In this document: one piece after another, positions 52,554 to 60,725 of the stretch | Layout: the number at the start of each line of letters is the position of its first letter | Position numbering within the stretch: position 1 is the first letter of the stretch | From: Lewinellaceae bacterium | GTDB lineage: Bacteria > Bacteroidota > Bacteroidia > Chitinophagales > Saprospiraceae | NCBI GenBank assembly: GCA_024644235.1 | Contig: JAHELJ010000011.1 | Coordinates: 1 to 64,000, forward strand | Length of the DNA stretch: 64,000 nt | Reading direction: 5' to 3' | Notes under the pieces: model-generated | What the model was told of the DNA's origin: nothing | What the model saw: only the letters and a program-made list of their open reading frames with translations | Databases searched by the model: none | Translations under genes and position numbers: made by a program

Positions 52554-53606
52554 ATGAAAGCTATTACCCATGTTTTAGCCGCTCTGATGCTGTTGGCGGT
52601 AGCCTGCAATTCCGTCCAACCAACTAAAGGAACACTGATCGAGGGAAAGATTGCAAATGCGCAGGATATGCAAGTATTTTTCGACCAGGTAATCATGAAT
52701 AAAACACAGGTGGTAGCCAGAACTCCCATAGGTCCGGACGGTTCGTTTTCCATCGCTCTGGAAGAAGGCATTCAGCCGGGGATCTACCGGGTACGGGTTG
52801 GCTCACAACGAGCTTTTATCTTCCTGGATGGAACGGAGAAGAAAGTTGAAATAAATTCAGATCTGGAGAACCTTGGTCAATATAATTTTGAAATTAAAGG
52901 TGCCCCAGGCGCTGCCGAAATGGTAGCAAATATGGGTAAGATTCGCAGCAAGGAAATTAATGCCAGTGGCCTGGTACAGCTCGTGGCCGACACCGAAGAT
53001 CCACTTGCTGCCATGCACTATGCTGTTGCTCTTCCCCCATCGGCATCTTCAATATCTACAATGAAGCAGGTGGCCAACCGGCTTCAGGCGAAATATCCTG
53101 ATTCTGAGTATACCCAACTTTACTCTACCGAAGTCACCAATCTAGAGAAGCAGATCGCCCGGATGCAGGCTCAGGAGAAGATTAAGGTGGGTGAACCTGC
53201 TCCAGACATTGCCTTGCCAAATCCGGATGGACAAGTGATGAAATTATCTGATTTGAAGGGACAGGTGGTATTGCTGGACTTTTGGGCAAGTTGGTGTGGT
53301 CCCTGCAGGAGAGCAAATCCTCATGTGGTCAAAACCTACAACAAATACAAGGATCAAGGCTTCACTGTATTCAGTGTTTCCCTGGATCGGCCCGGTCAAG
53401 CTGCCCGATGGGTGCAGGCAATCCAGCAGGACAAGCTGGCATGGCCTTACCATGTGAGTGATCTCAAATATTGGAGCTCGGCACCAGCAGCAACTTATGG
53501 TGTACGCGGTATACCCAAGACATTCCTGATTGATAAGAATGGGGTGATCGCCTCTACGACCGTGAATCCATATCAGCTAGATGCCGAAATCGAAAAACTT
53601 CTCTAG
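52554..53606 (+). CDS. TlpA-like thioredoxin-fold lipoprotein with N-terminal DUF4369-like domain
   Basis: 350 residues. A lipoprotein signal ends LLAVACNSV (lipidated Cys at 18). Residues ~25-130 form a DUF4369-like beta domain, ~130-210 a helical linker, and ~215-350 a TlpA/ResA-type thioredoxin domain with the active-site WCGPC (Cys248, Cys251) and the cis-Pro VRGIPKTFLID (about 320). It should reduce or isomerise disulfides in the periplasm. It overlaps the convergent RNA methyltransferase by 4 bp. Confidence 0.88.
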   Translation: MKAITHVLAALMLLAVACNSVQPTKGTLIEGKIANAQDMQVFFDQVIMNKTQVVARTPIGPDGSFSIALEEGIQPGIYRVRVGSQRAFIFLDGTEKKVEINSDLENLGQYNFEIKGAPGAAEMVANMGKIRSKEINASGLVQLVADTEDPLAAMHYAVALPPSASSISTMKQVANRLQAKYPDSEYTQLYSTEVTNLEKQIARMQAQEKIKVGEPAPDIALPNPDGQVMKLSDLKGQVVLLDFWASWCGPCRRANPHVVKTYNKYKDQGFTVFSVSLDRPGQAARWVQAIQQDKLAWPYHVSDLKYWSSAPAATYGVRGIPKTFLIDKNGVIASTTVNPYQLDAEIEKLL

Positions 53607-54370
53607 GAAGTTCTCAAGGTAATCATGGCAAGAAGGGCACTTGTGGCACTTGCTGCATTTAGCGAATCAATCTTTCGTTTGGTAAGCTTTGGTAATGCAA
53701 TGGCGCGGGGATGAAAATCTTCGAAATCGTTACTTATTCCACTACTTTCGTGACCGATAACCAGGATACCAGGTTGTTCAAATTTGGTCTGACGGACATC
53801 CGTACCAGTGAGCATAGCCAACCACCAGGTGTGGTCAGGATAGTGATCCCTTAGCTCATGGGCATGCATATAAGCAATTGGCAATCTGCCGATACTTCCC
53901 ATGCCAGCCTGAAGCGTCTTTGGATTGTAGATATCGACACTGCCCTTTCTTAGCACTACTCCAGCACAATCAAACCAATCAGCTGTACGAATGATAGTAC
54001 CAACGTTGCCCGGATCCTGCAAACCGTCCAGATAAACAATCCAACCTTTCAAATTCAGAGGTAGGTCAGGAGGCATCATTTGACATTCGGCGATGACTTG
54101 ATTTGAATTTTGAAGAGAGGAAATCCTATCGAGCTCGGCTTCGGACACTCGAAATAACTCTATATGCTCGTTGTCGGGAATTACTGGACCTTTATCATAC
54201 CATGAAGGCAACGCATATAGTGCTTTGATTTTCACCTTTTTATCATCCAGTAGTTCTTTCACCACTTTCTGGCCTTCGGCGAGGAAGCAGCCATACTTTA
54301 GCCGATACTTTTTTAGTTTTAATGATTGTAAATACTTAAGCCGGTTCTTCGATAGCTCCTTTTGCTCCAT
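53603..54370 (-). CDS. TrmH-type (SpoU) RNA 2'-O-ribose methyltransferase
   Basis: 255 residues from ATG 54370 (MEQKELSKNRLKYLQSLKL). The SPOUT motif 1 LDGLQDPGNVGTIIRTADWF (about 121-140), motif 2 GILVIGHESSGI (about 202-213) and motif 3 ALPKLTKRKIDSLNAASATS (about 223-242) are intact. An N-terminal substrate-binding domain precedes them. It methylates a ribose in rRNA or tRNA using SAM. The frame to 54580 is antisense to tamL and is excluded. It is divergent from tamL, a neighbouring pair often seen in Bacteroidota. Confidence 0.92.
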   Translation of the reverse strand: MEQKELSKNRLKYLQSLKLKKYRLKYGCFLAEGQKVVKELLDDKKVKIKALYALPSWYDKGPVIPDNEHIELFRVSEAELDRISSLQNSNQVIAECQMMPPDLPLNLKGWIVYLDGLQDPGNVGTIIRTADWFDCAGVVLRKGSVDIYNPKTLQAGMGSIGRLPIAYMHAHELRDHYPDHTWWLAMLTGTDVRQTKFEQPGILVIGHESSGISNDFEDFHPRAIALPKLTKRKIDSLNAASATSALLAMITLRTS

Positions 54371-54409
54371 TTTCCAAAATATCAATTTCCTCCAATAAGT
54401 CCGATTACT

Positions 54410-56731
54410 TTGATCACCCGTTGGATAGCAATGTTTGTGACCCTGATCATGCTGGTTTCCTGCAATACACAAAAGTACCTTTCCGAAGATGATCAGTTGT
54501 TGGACAAGACCAAAATCGTCATCCTTTCTGATCAAAGAAATTCGGAAAAGAATGCCCTCAAATATGAATTGAGAGCCCAATTACGTCAATTGCCCAACGA
54601 CAAGGCATTCATTTTCTTCAAACCCAGACTCTGGTTTTACTATCGGCAGGAGGAAAAGAAAGATAGCACTGATTTTGACAAGTTCATTCAGCGCCGACTG
54701 GCCGAACCTCCCAGCATGTATGATGAAAACCAGACTCAGGAGACGGTGGAAAGTATGACAGAGCTATTGTTCAGGAAGGGATATCTCAATGCCAAGGTTT
54801 GGTACACCGATACCCTTGAAAGCAAAATGGTGTCCGTAACATATTTTGCCCAACCCAATCATCTCTATACTGTGCGCTCATTCGAATTGGTCTATCCCAA
54901 TGATACCATTGAAGGGATCATAGCTCCAACCCTACCACAATCATACCTTCAACCCGGAGCACCGGTGTCGAATTCTTTACTTGGATTGGAAAAGCAGAGA
55001 ATCACTGATCTTCTTCAGAATTCTGGTTATGCTAGCTTCACCTTTAGAAATTTCTCGGTATTGGAAGCCACTGATTCAACGGGTGGTACCGTGGATTTAA
55101 GATTACGCATTCTGACTGGTCAGGAAGGACGTCTGACCCCAAAGAGTATTTCTTCGATCACCGTCCGCAACCGCTTTGAAGGAAGGAGAACCAGCACCGA
55201 CACAGTAACTATCCGCGACTCTATACGGTTTGTGGGATTTAATCAGCGTAACCGGGTAAAACCCAATGCCCTCCTCAAATACATCAAGTTGAGACCAGGC
55301 GATCTATATCAACGCGAAGCCTTGTACCAAACCAGAAATCAGTTGCAGCTTCCCGCTATTCGCTTTGCCGACATCCAAACAAGCCAACGTGACAGTCATC
55401 TGATTGATCTTAATATTGACCTGGTTCCTGCCAAGCGAATTGAGACAGAGTATGAATTTGAGGTAAGCCAAACGCAAGTGAGCAGTCAGTCCTTTCTAGG
55501 TATAGGAGGAAGTGTCAACCTGATCAATAACAATTTTCTCAGCGGATCAGAACGCCTTTCTAATGCCATTGATGTAAGCTTTGAAGTTGATCCCGATCAA
55601 GGCGGCATTTTCAATGCAGCTAACGTGAACTTCAACAATTCCCTGGAGTTTCCCCGTTTTGCCGATCCTTTCAACTTTTACAAACTCTTGAATAAGTGGA
55701 ATATCCTCAAGAATGAAGACTTTGATAATCTGCGGAATAATGCGTCATCGATTCTAAATATCGGCTACGAATATGTGGAGTTGTTCCGATTCTTCAATTA
55801 CAACTCTTTCACTGCTGAATACGGTTTCCGTGCCGTAAACAGTCAGCTCGGTCGCCGTACCCGTATCCAGATCACTCATCCCTCTTTCACATACTTTGAC
55901 CCCAATCTGAAGGACGACTTTCTGGAGCTATATGATGAAAACACCTTTGCCTTCCGCTCCTTCTCTCCTCAGCTCTTTACCAGTTTCTTCTTCAACCGCC
56001 TAGTTTACTCTATCGAAAAACTGCAAGGTCCCCGTGGAATCAGTTCTGCTTTCATAAGTAGTTTTGAATTGTCTGGGGTAGAAATATATCTGATCAATGA
56101 GATCGCCAATGGACTCTCAAAACCATTCAGAATCGGCGATCTTACCTTTGCACAATTCGGCAAACTCGACCTCGATGGTAGATTGTATCGACAAATCAAT
56201 CCCGAACAATCTCTAGCTTTCAGGGCCAATGTCGGAGTGGCTTTGCCCTTTGGCAGTTCCGAGCTTGTACCCTATGTGAAACAGTTTTATCTGGGAGGTC
56301 CAATTAGTATCAGAGCCTGGAAGATACGTGAACTTGGCCCCGGTGCACATGTTGACACTACAGTGACCAGAGAAAAGAACCTTCCTTTCTTCCAGACCGG
56401 TGATATTAAATTGCTCCTTAATGTCGAATACAGATTCGATATTTTATGGAGATTGGAAGGAGCTATTTTTCTTGATGCAGGCAACATTTGGACCTTGAAG
56501 AAAGACGATCGCGAAGGTGGCGTTTTCACCTCCCAGTTTCTGCGGCAAATTGCCATTGGCTCCGGTGCTGGATTTCGGTTTGATGCAGACTACTTCAAGG
56601 TAGTGATAGACCTGGGCCTTAAACTGCGAAATCCGTTTCCAGATGAAGAAGGCAGTTACCGGGCGCTCAAGGCCGGCGTTCCGGGAAGGGAATTGCTCAA
56701 CCTGAATTTTGCGATCAACTATCCTTTTTAG
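54410..56731 (+). CDS. tamL: TamL-type outer-membrane assembly lipoprotein/barrel
   Basis: 773 residues from TTG 54410, giving a signal with an arginine (MITRWIAMFVTLIMLVSC) and a lipidated Cys at 18; ATG 54431 is the alternative but lacks a basic n-region. Residues ~20-350 comprise POTRA-like domains, and ~380-773 the Omp85 barrel with the conserved loop-6-like FYLGGPISIRAWKIRELGPG (then AH, about 626-647) and the C-terminal NLNFAINYPF. TamL replaces TamA in Bacteroidota and works with TamB in outer-membrane protein assembly. No tamB is adjacent. It overlaps nth by 17 bp. Confidence 0.85.
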   Translation: MITRWIAMFVTLIMLVSCNTQKYLSEDDQLLDKTKIVILSDQRNSEKNALKYELRAQLRQLPNDKAFIFFKPRLWFYYRQEEKKDSTDFDKFIQRRLAEPPSMYDENQTQETVESMTELLFRKGYLNAKVWYTDTLESKMVSVTYFAQPNHLYTVRSFELVYPNDTIEGIIAPTLPQSYLQPGAPVSNSLLGLEKQRITDLLQNSGYASFTFRNFSVLEATDSTGGTVDLRLRILTGQEGRLTPKSISSITVRNRFEGRRTSTDTVTIRDSIRFVGFNQRNRVKPNALLKYIKLRPGDLYQREALYQTRNQLQLPAIRFADIQTSQRDSHLIDLNIDLVPAKRIETEYEFEVSQTQVSSQSFLGIGGSVNLINNNFLSGSERLSNAIDVSFEVDPDQGGIFNAANVNFNNSLEFPRFADPFNFYKLLNKWNILKNEDFDNLRNNASSILNIGYEYVELFRFFNYNSFTAEYGFRAVNSQLGRRTRIQITHPSFTYFDPNLKDDFLELYDENTFAFRSFSPQLFTSFFFNRLVYSIEKLQGPRGISSAFISSFELSGVEIYLINEIANGLSKPFRIGDLTFAQFGKLDLDGRLYRQINPEQSLAFRANVGVALPFGSSELVPYVKQFYLGGPISIRAWKIRELGPGAHVDTTVTREKNLPFFQTGDIKLLLNVEYRFDILWRLEGAIFLDAGNIWTLKKDDREGGVFTSQFLRQIAIGSGAGFRFDADYFKVVIDLGLKLRNPFPDEEGSYRALKAGVPGRELLNLNFAINYPF

Positions 56732-57365
56732 AGGCAAACATGGATCGTCTTCCAAATTCGCGACAAATCGGGCATGCCCAAGGATCATGTCCTCGTGCAG
56801 GGCAAAAAGCTCTACCGAAATATATGATCTGAAGGTGCAGCTTGATCCACATTTCCTCTGGGAATAGTTTCTTTAAATCTTTCTCGGTCTGTGCTACGTT
56901 CTTCCCTGTACTTAGTTTCCACCTCCAGGCTAACCGGTGAATGTGGGTGTCTACCGGGAAGGCAGGCTTCCCAAATGCCTGGCACAAAACCACTGATGCA
57001 GTTTTGTGCCCTACTCCCGGAAGTCCTTCTAATTCACGCATGCTATCAGGCACTTTGCCATTGTACTTTTCGACAAGAATTTGAGAAAGGCCTGAAATCG
57101 CCTTTGATTTGGCCGGAGCCAAGCCGCAAGGTCGTATCACTTCCTCAATCTGTCTTACTGGCAGTTTGCTCATATCATGAGGATTGTCAGCCAGTTGAAA
57201 CAGGTCAGGGGTTGTCTTGTTCACTCTTTCATCGGTACACTGAGCAGATAGCAATACCGCAATCAGTAGTGTATAGGTATCCTTGTGTTGCAGTGGAATG
57301 GGAGGATCGGGAAAATGCTCATCCAGAATCCTGGCAATAGCCAGTGCTCTCTCCTTTTTCTTCAT
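56715..57365 (-). CDS. nth: Endonuclease III (DNA glycosylase/AP lyase)
   Basis: 216 residues. The helix-hairpin-helix LEGLPGVGHKTASVVLCQ with the catalytic Lys (about 116-133) and the Asp in FPVDTHIHRLAWR (about 140-152) are present, so glycosylase and lyase activity are expected. The C-terminal Fe-S region reads FCPARGHDPWACPICREFG, with three cysteines spaced C-x9-C-x2-C and no fourth Cys after it, so the usual [4Fe-4S] cluster (C-x6-C-x2-C-x5-C) is incomplete. It is coupled to the acyl-CoA reductase gene by ATGA. Confidence 0.93.
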   Translation of the reverse strand: MKKKERALAIARILDEHFPDPPIPLQHKDTYTLLIAVLLSAQCTDERVNKTTPDLFQLADNPHDMSKLPVRQIEEVIRPCGLAPAKSKAISGLSQILVEKYNGKVPDSMRELEGLPGVGHKTASVVLCQAFGKPAFPVDTHIHRLAWRWKLSTGKNVAQTEKDLKKLFPEEMWIKLHLQIIYFGRAFCPARGHDPWACPICREFGRRSMFASKKDS

Positions 57366-58387
57366 GTTTTATTCAGTTGAGAAAGGAATTGCATAGTATC
57401 TATTCCGTCAGCATAATCATCCAAAGATGGCTTTTGTGTCTCCCCAAACTTAATTGTGGGAAAGGGCCAGATTGGTTCTGATGCAACAATACATTGAATC
57501 TTGTTGAAGTGTTCCTGAAGTTGTCTTGTTAGTTCCTTTCCATTTAGGTAATAACTGTAGTGGAGGGTAGCAATTCGACTTGGGATGGCCTCATTTTCCA
57601 GCAATATTACGCAGGCATTCTTCATGTATTGTTCTCTGTTGATTACCAGTGTTGCGAAGTTGTATTCATAGTTATTTCCATACTTCGGATGAAGCATGAT
57701 CTGTTGATAGTGGTCCAAAATTTTAAGTAGGGGTTCAAAATCATAACCCTCTGGCACATATACCTTGGAAATATTCCGGCAACCAAGTCCGAAAAAACTA
57801 AAGATATCCTTGCCAAGCGCTTTCAACTCTGCCGGGCTTTCCTCCCCTCCCAGAATTGCAACGCCATTGCGATTACGTCTGATGATGTGTGGATACGATC
57901 CGAAATACTGGTGGAAATAGCGGGCTGAATGGTTACTGCCGGTTGCGATCACTGCATCAAAACCAGTCAACCTTTCCATGATCTGAATTCTTGAATCGAG
58001 GGACTTGTCGAAATCTATGAGTTTCTCGATAAGAAGCTTTGGCAGGACCATATCCTTAGCCGACAATTTGACCAAAGCAGAATGTCCGCTAACCAGAACA
58101 CATAGCAAATCGTGGAATCCCACCACAGGCAAGTTACCTGCCATGATAAGCCCAATTTTCTTTGTGCTTTCCAAGGGGAGACTAGGATACTTTGAGAGCC
58201 AGGTCTCCAACTTTCCAGTATCCAGATATTCCTCACAAATTGCTTCCAGTGCCTGGTGACTGTTTTGGCTGGTAAACCATGGATTCTCTGTTTGGGCCTT
58301 GATGATCGCCAATTCCAATTCTTGACTATCACTTTGTTCCAACCAGCTTTTTAGTTCACCCAATACGGAAATCGCTGGATATTTCAT
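57362..58387 (-). CDS. Acyl-CoA reductase (LuxC-like)
   Basis: 341 residues matching the LuxC family of NADPH-dependent acyl-CoA reductases. Visible are KIGLIMAGNLPVVGFHDLL (about 76-94), the nucleotide-binding VIATGSNHSARYFHQYFG (about 149-166) and the catalytic Cys in FFGLGCRNISKVYVP (about 202-216). Members reduce fatty acyl-CoA or acyl groups to aldehydes. Despite the name no bioluminescence genes are nearby. It lies in an rluD-like / luxC / nth operon, 1 bp from one gene and overlapping the other. Confidence 0.87.
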   Translation of the reverse strand: MKYPAISVLGELKSWLEQSDSQELELAIIKAQTENPWFTSQNSHQALEAICEEYLDTGKLETWLSKYPSLPLESTKKIGLIMAGNLPVVGFHDLLCVLVSGHSALVKLSAKDMVLPKLLIEKLIDFDKSLDSRIQIMERLTGFDAVIATGSNHSARYFHQYFGSYPHIIRRNRNGVAILGGEESPAELKALGKDIFSFFGLGCRNISKVYVPEGYDFEPLLKILDHYQQIMLHPKYGNNYEYNFATLVINREQYMKNACVILLENEAIPSRIATLHYSYYLNGKELTRQLQEHFNKIQCIVASEPIWPFPTIKFGETQKPSLDDYADGIDTMQFLSQLNKT

Positions 58388-58388
58388 T

Positions 58389-59453
58389 TTAGTGCTGTCT
58401 GGTATTCACGTAATTCCTCCATTTCTCCAGTAACATCTGGAACCCCTCGGGTAATTCTTGTTCAAATAACAGTTCCTCACCGGTTCCGGGGTGTTTAAAG
58501 CCTAATGTATTGGCATGGAGTGCTTGATGTGGATACATTTTAAAGCAGTTCTCCACAAACTGCCTGTACTTTTGAAAAATAGTACCTTTCAATATCCGGT
58601 CACCTCCATAGCGATAGTCATTGAAGAGTGGATGGCCAATGGCTTGCATATGCGCCCTGATCTGGTGAGTCCTTCCAGTTTCTAACGTACATTGCACCAA
58701 ACTGACATAGTACAAAGGTTCAAGCACCTTAAAGTGGGTAACTGCTCTTCTACCCTGTTCCCCTTCGGGGAAGGTGGTTTGGATCAGGCGATTTTTGGGG
58801 TGTCTACCAATATGTAGATTGATCGTCCCCTCTTCGGGGTCAGGCTGACCCCACACCAGAGCTTGATAAGTCCTTTTAACCGAATGATGATAAAACTGCC
58901 TGGCCAGAGCACTCAATGTAAAATCATTCTTTGCTATTACCAGTAGGCCACTGGTATCCTTATCAATCCGGTGAACCAAGCCTGGCCTGTCTTCAGGATT
59001 TCCCTTGAGTAGTGGAAGTTTACTTTGGTCAAGATGATGTATGAGTCCGTTCACCAAGGTACCGTTGCGATTACCCACACCCGGGTGTACCACCAGACCG
59101 GGTTGTTTGTTAACCACAAGAAGATCTTCGTCTTCAAAGATAATATCCAGTGGGATAGGTTCGGCAGTAAGAGGTACAGTTTCATGACGGGGAGTGACCA
59201 CACTGATCTCGTCGAGCGGTCGCACCTTATAATTTGGTCTTACCTCCTTATTGTTGACAAGGATTGCTCCCGACCGTATTCCATTCTGAATCTTGTTCCG
59301 CGATACCTGATTGAGACGATCCAGCAAAAACTTATCCAGACGCACTGGTCCCTGGCCCCGATCCGCAGTTATGATTTGCTGGTCGACCAGATCCTCCTCC
59401 CCTTCATCATCCTCGATAGGTGGATACTCCAAATTGTTATCTTCAACATTCAA
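58389..59453 (-). CDS. RluD-family pseudouridine synthase with S4 domain
   Basis: 354 residues. After an acidic N terminus (EDDEGEEDLVDQQI) come an S4 domain (about 35-90: VRLDKFLLDRLNQVSRNKIQ) and the catalytic domain with HRIDKDTSGLLVIAK holding the catalytic Asp (about 162-176), GRTHQIRAHMQAIGHPLFND (about 262-281). It isomerises uridine in rRNA, typically 23S helix 69 for RluD. The only in-frame start is TTG 59453, because a stop codon lies five codons further upstream. It is divergent from the PLP enzyme with 14 bp between starts. Confidence 0.93.
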   Translation of the reverse strand: MNVEDNNLEYPPIEDDEGEEDLVDQQIITADRGQGPVRLDKFLLDRLNQVSRNKIQNGIRSGAILVNNKEVRPNYKVRPLDEISVVTPRHETVPLTAEPIPLDIIFEDEDLLVVNKQPGLVVHPGVGNRNGTLVNGLIHHLDQSKLPLLKGNPEDRPGLVHRIDKDTSGLLVIAKNDFTLSALARQFYHHSVKRTYQALVWGQPDPEEGTINLHIGRHPKNRLIQTTFPEGEQGRRAVTHFKVLEPLYYVSLVQCTLETGRTHQIRAHMQAIGHPLFNDYRYGGDRILKGTIFQKYRQFVENCFKMYPHQALHANTLGFKHPGTGEELLFEQELPEGFQMLLEKWRNYVNTRQH

Positions 59454-59467
59454 CTGACTGGAACCTT

Positions 59468-60667
59468 ATGACTCAAAAAATGGGATTTACCTCGACTTGC
59501 GTCCGCGAAATTAAAGAAAATCGAACGACGGATCCTCATATCCTTCCCTTGTACGCAACCTCATCTTTTGCATTCACAGATATCGACCAAGGGATCAGAA
59601 TATTTTCAGGTGAAGAACAAGGTCATGTATATGGCAGATATGGCAATCCCACAATCGAGACAGTAGCCAGTAAGATCGCCAAGTTGGAAGGTCATGATGT
59701 CGAAGGTGCCGAACCGGGATGTATACTTTTTAGCTCCGGAATGTCTGCCATTCTCTCCCTGATTCTTGGCACCCTGAAATCGGGAGACAAGCTCCTGACC
59801 CAAGCCAATTTATATGGTGGCACTACCGAGCAGTTTCAGAAGATACTGGCTCCAAATGGAATAAAGCCCGTATTCAGTAATCTATCTGATCCGGAATCAA
59901 TTGAGCTGCAACTTAAGTCAGATAGCTCCATTAAGATGATCTATGGTGAAAGTCCGGCCAATCCGACGCTGTCTTGCATCGATTTGAAAAATATCGGCTT
60001 GTTGGCAAAGAAGTACCAGGTAATCTCCGTGATTGACAATACTTTTGCAACTCCGTATTTGCAAAAACCTCTTCAATATGACATCGACTTCATCATCCAT
60101 TCCACTACGAAATACCTGAATGGTCATGGCAATTCCATTGCAGGGGCTCTGGTAGCTAAGGATGCTGAATTCCTTCAAGAAAGGATTTGGCCGGTGATGA
60201 AACTGGCCGGTACCAATGCCAATCCCTGGGACGCCTGGCTACTCCATAATGGACTGAAGACGCTCTCGCTGCGTATGGACAGACACTGTCAAAATGCGCA
60301 AAAGCTGGCAGAAGCATTACAAGCAGAACAGTCAGTAGTAAAAGTCAACTACCCAGGCTTGGTAAATCATCCTGATCACGCTTTGGCCAAAAAGCAAATG
60401 AGAGGATTCAGCGGAATGCTAAGCTTTGAGTTGTCTGGCGGACTTCAACACGGCCTCTCCTTCATGAGAAAGATCTCGTTTTGCAAGTTAGCTCCAACAC
60501 TAGGAGACGTGGATACTCTTATCCTTCATCCGGCAAGCATGTCGCACTTGAATATCCCCAGGGATGTCCGCGAAGCACAGGGGATCACTGACGGCCTCAT
60601 CAGACTATCTGTCGGGATTGAGGATTTTGCTGACATTCATCAAGATTTGACACAGGCCCTCGCCTAA
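59468..60667 (+). CDS. Cys/Met metabolism PLP-dependent enzyme (methionine gamma-lyase / cystathionine gamma-synthase type)
   Basis: 399 residues from ATG 59468. The PLP-binding Lys is in IHSTTKYLNGHGNSIAGALV (about 215-234); VYGRYGNPTIETVASKIAKL (about 54-73) is the family's N-terminal active-site segment and SSGMSAILSLILGTLKSG (about 93-110) the phosphate-binding one. The enzymes of this family handle sulfur amino acids through gamma-elimination or replacement; which of the two cannot be told from sequence alone. It is alone in its transcription unit. Confidence 0.9.
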   Translation: MTQKMGFTSTCVREIKENRTTDPHILPLYATSSFAFTDIDQGIRIFSGEEQGHVYGRYGNPTIETVASKIAKLEGHDVEGAEPGCILFSSGMSAILSLILGTLKSGDKLLTQANLYGGTTEQFQKILAPNGIKPVFSNLSDPESIELQLKSDSSIKMIYGESPANPTLSCIDLKNIGLLAKKYQVISVIDNTFATPYLQKPLQYDIDFIIHSTTKYLNGHGNSIAGALVAKDAEFLQERIWPVMKLAGTNANPWDAWLLHNGLKTLSLRMDRHCQNAQKLAEALQAEQSVVKVNYPGLVNHPDHALAKKQMRGFSGMLSFELSGGLQHGLSFMRKISFCKLAPTLGDVDTLILHPASMSHLNIPRDVREAQGITDGLIRLSVGIEDFADIHQDLTQALA

Positions 60668-60673
60668 ATGGAA

Positions 60674-60703
60674 AGAGGCGATCCGGTCAACCAAATCGCC
60701 TCT
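60674..60703. terminator. Hairpin between convergent genes, no T-run
   Basis: AGAGGCGAT, a 12-nt loop, then ATCGCCTCT forms a perfect 9-bp stem just after the PLP-enzyme stop and 22 bp from the next stop. It is well placed as a bidirectional terminator, but neither strand shows a clear T-run, so it may act with Rho or be a different structure. Confidence 0.45.
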
Positions 60704-60725
60704 CCTATAATCTCACATTCAGATT

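Noticed and set aside
57362-58387. LuxC-like gene as a bioluminescence locus
   Set aside because: No luxA, luxB, luxD or luxE is present; LuxC-type reductases occur widely in non-luminous Bacteroidota.
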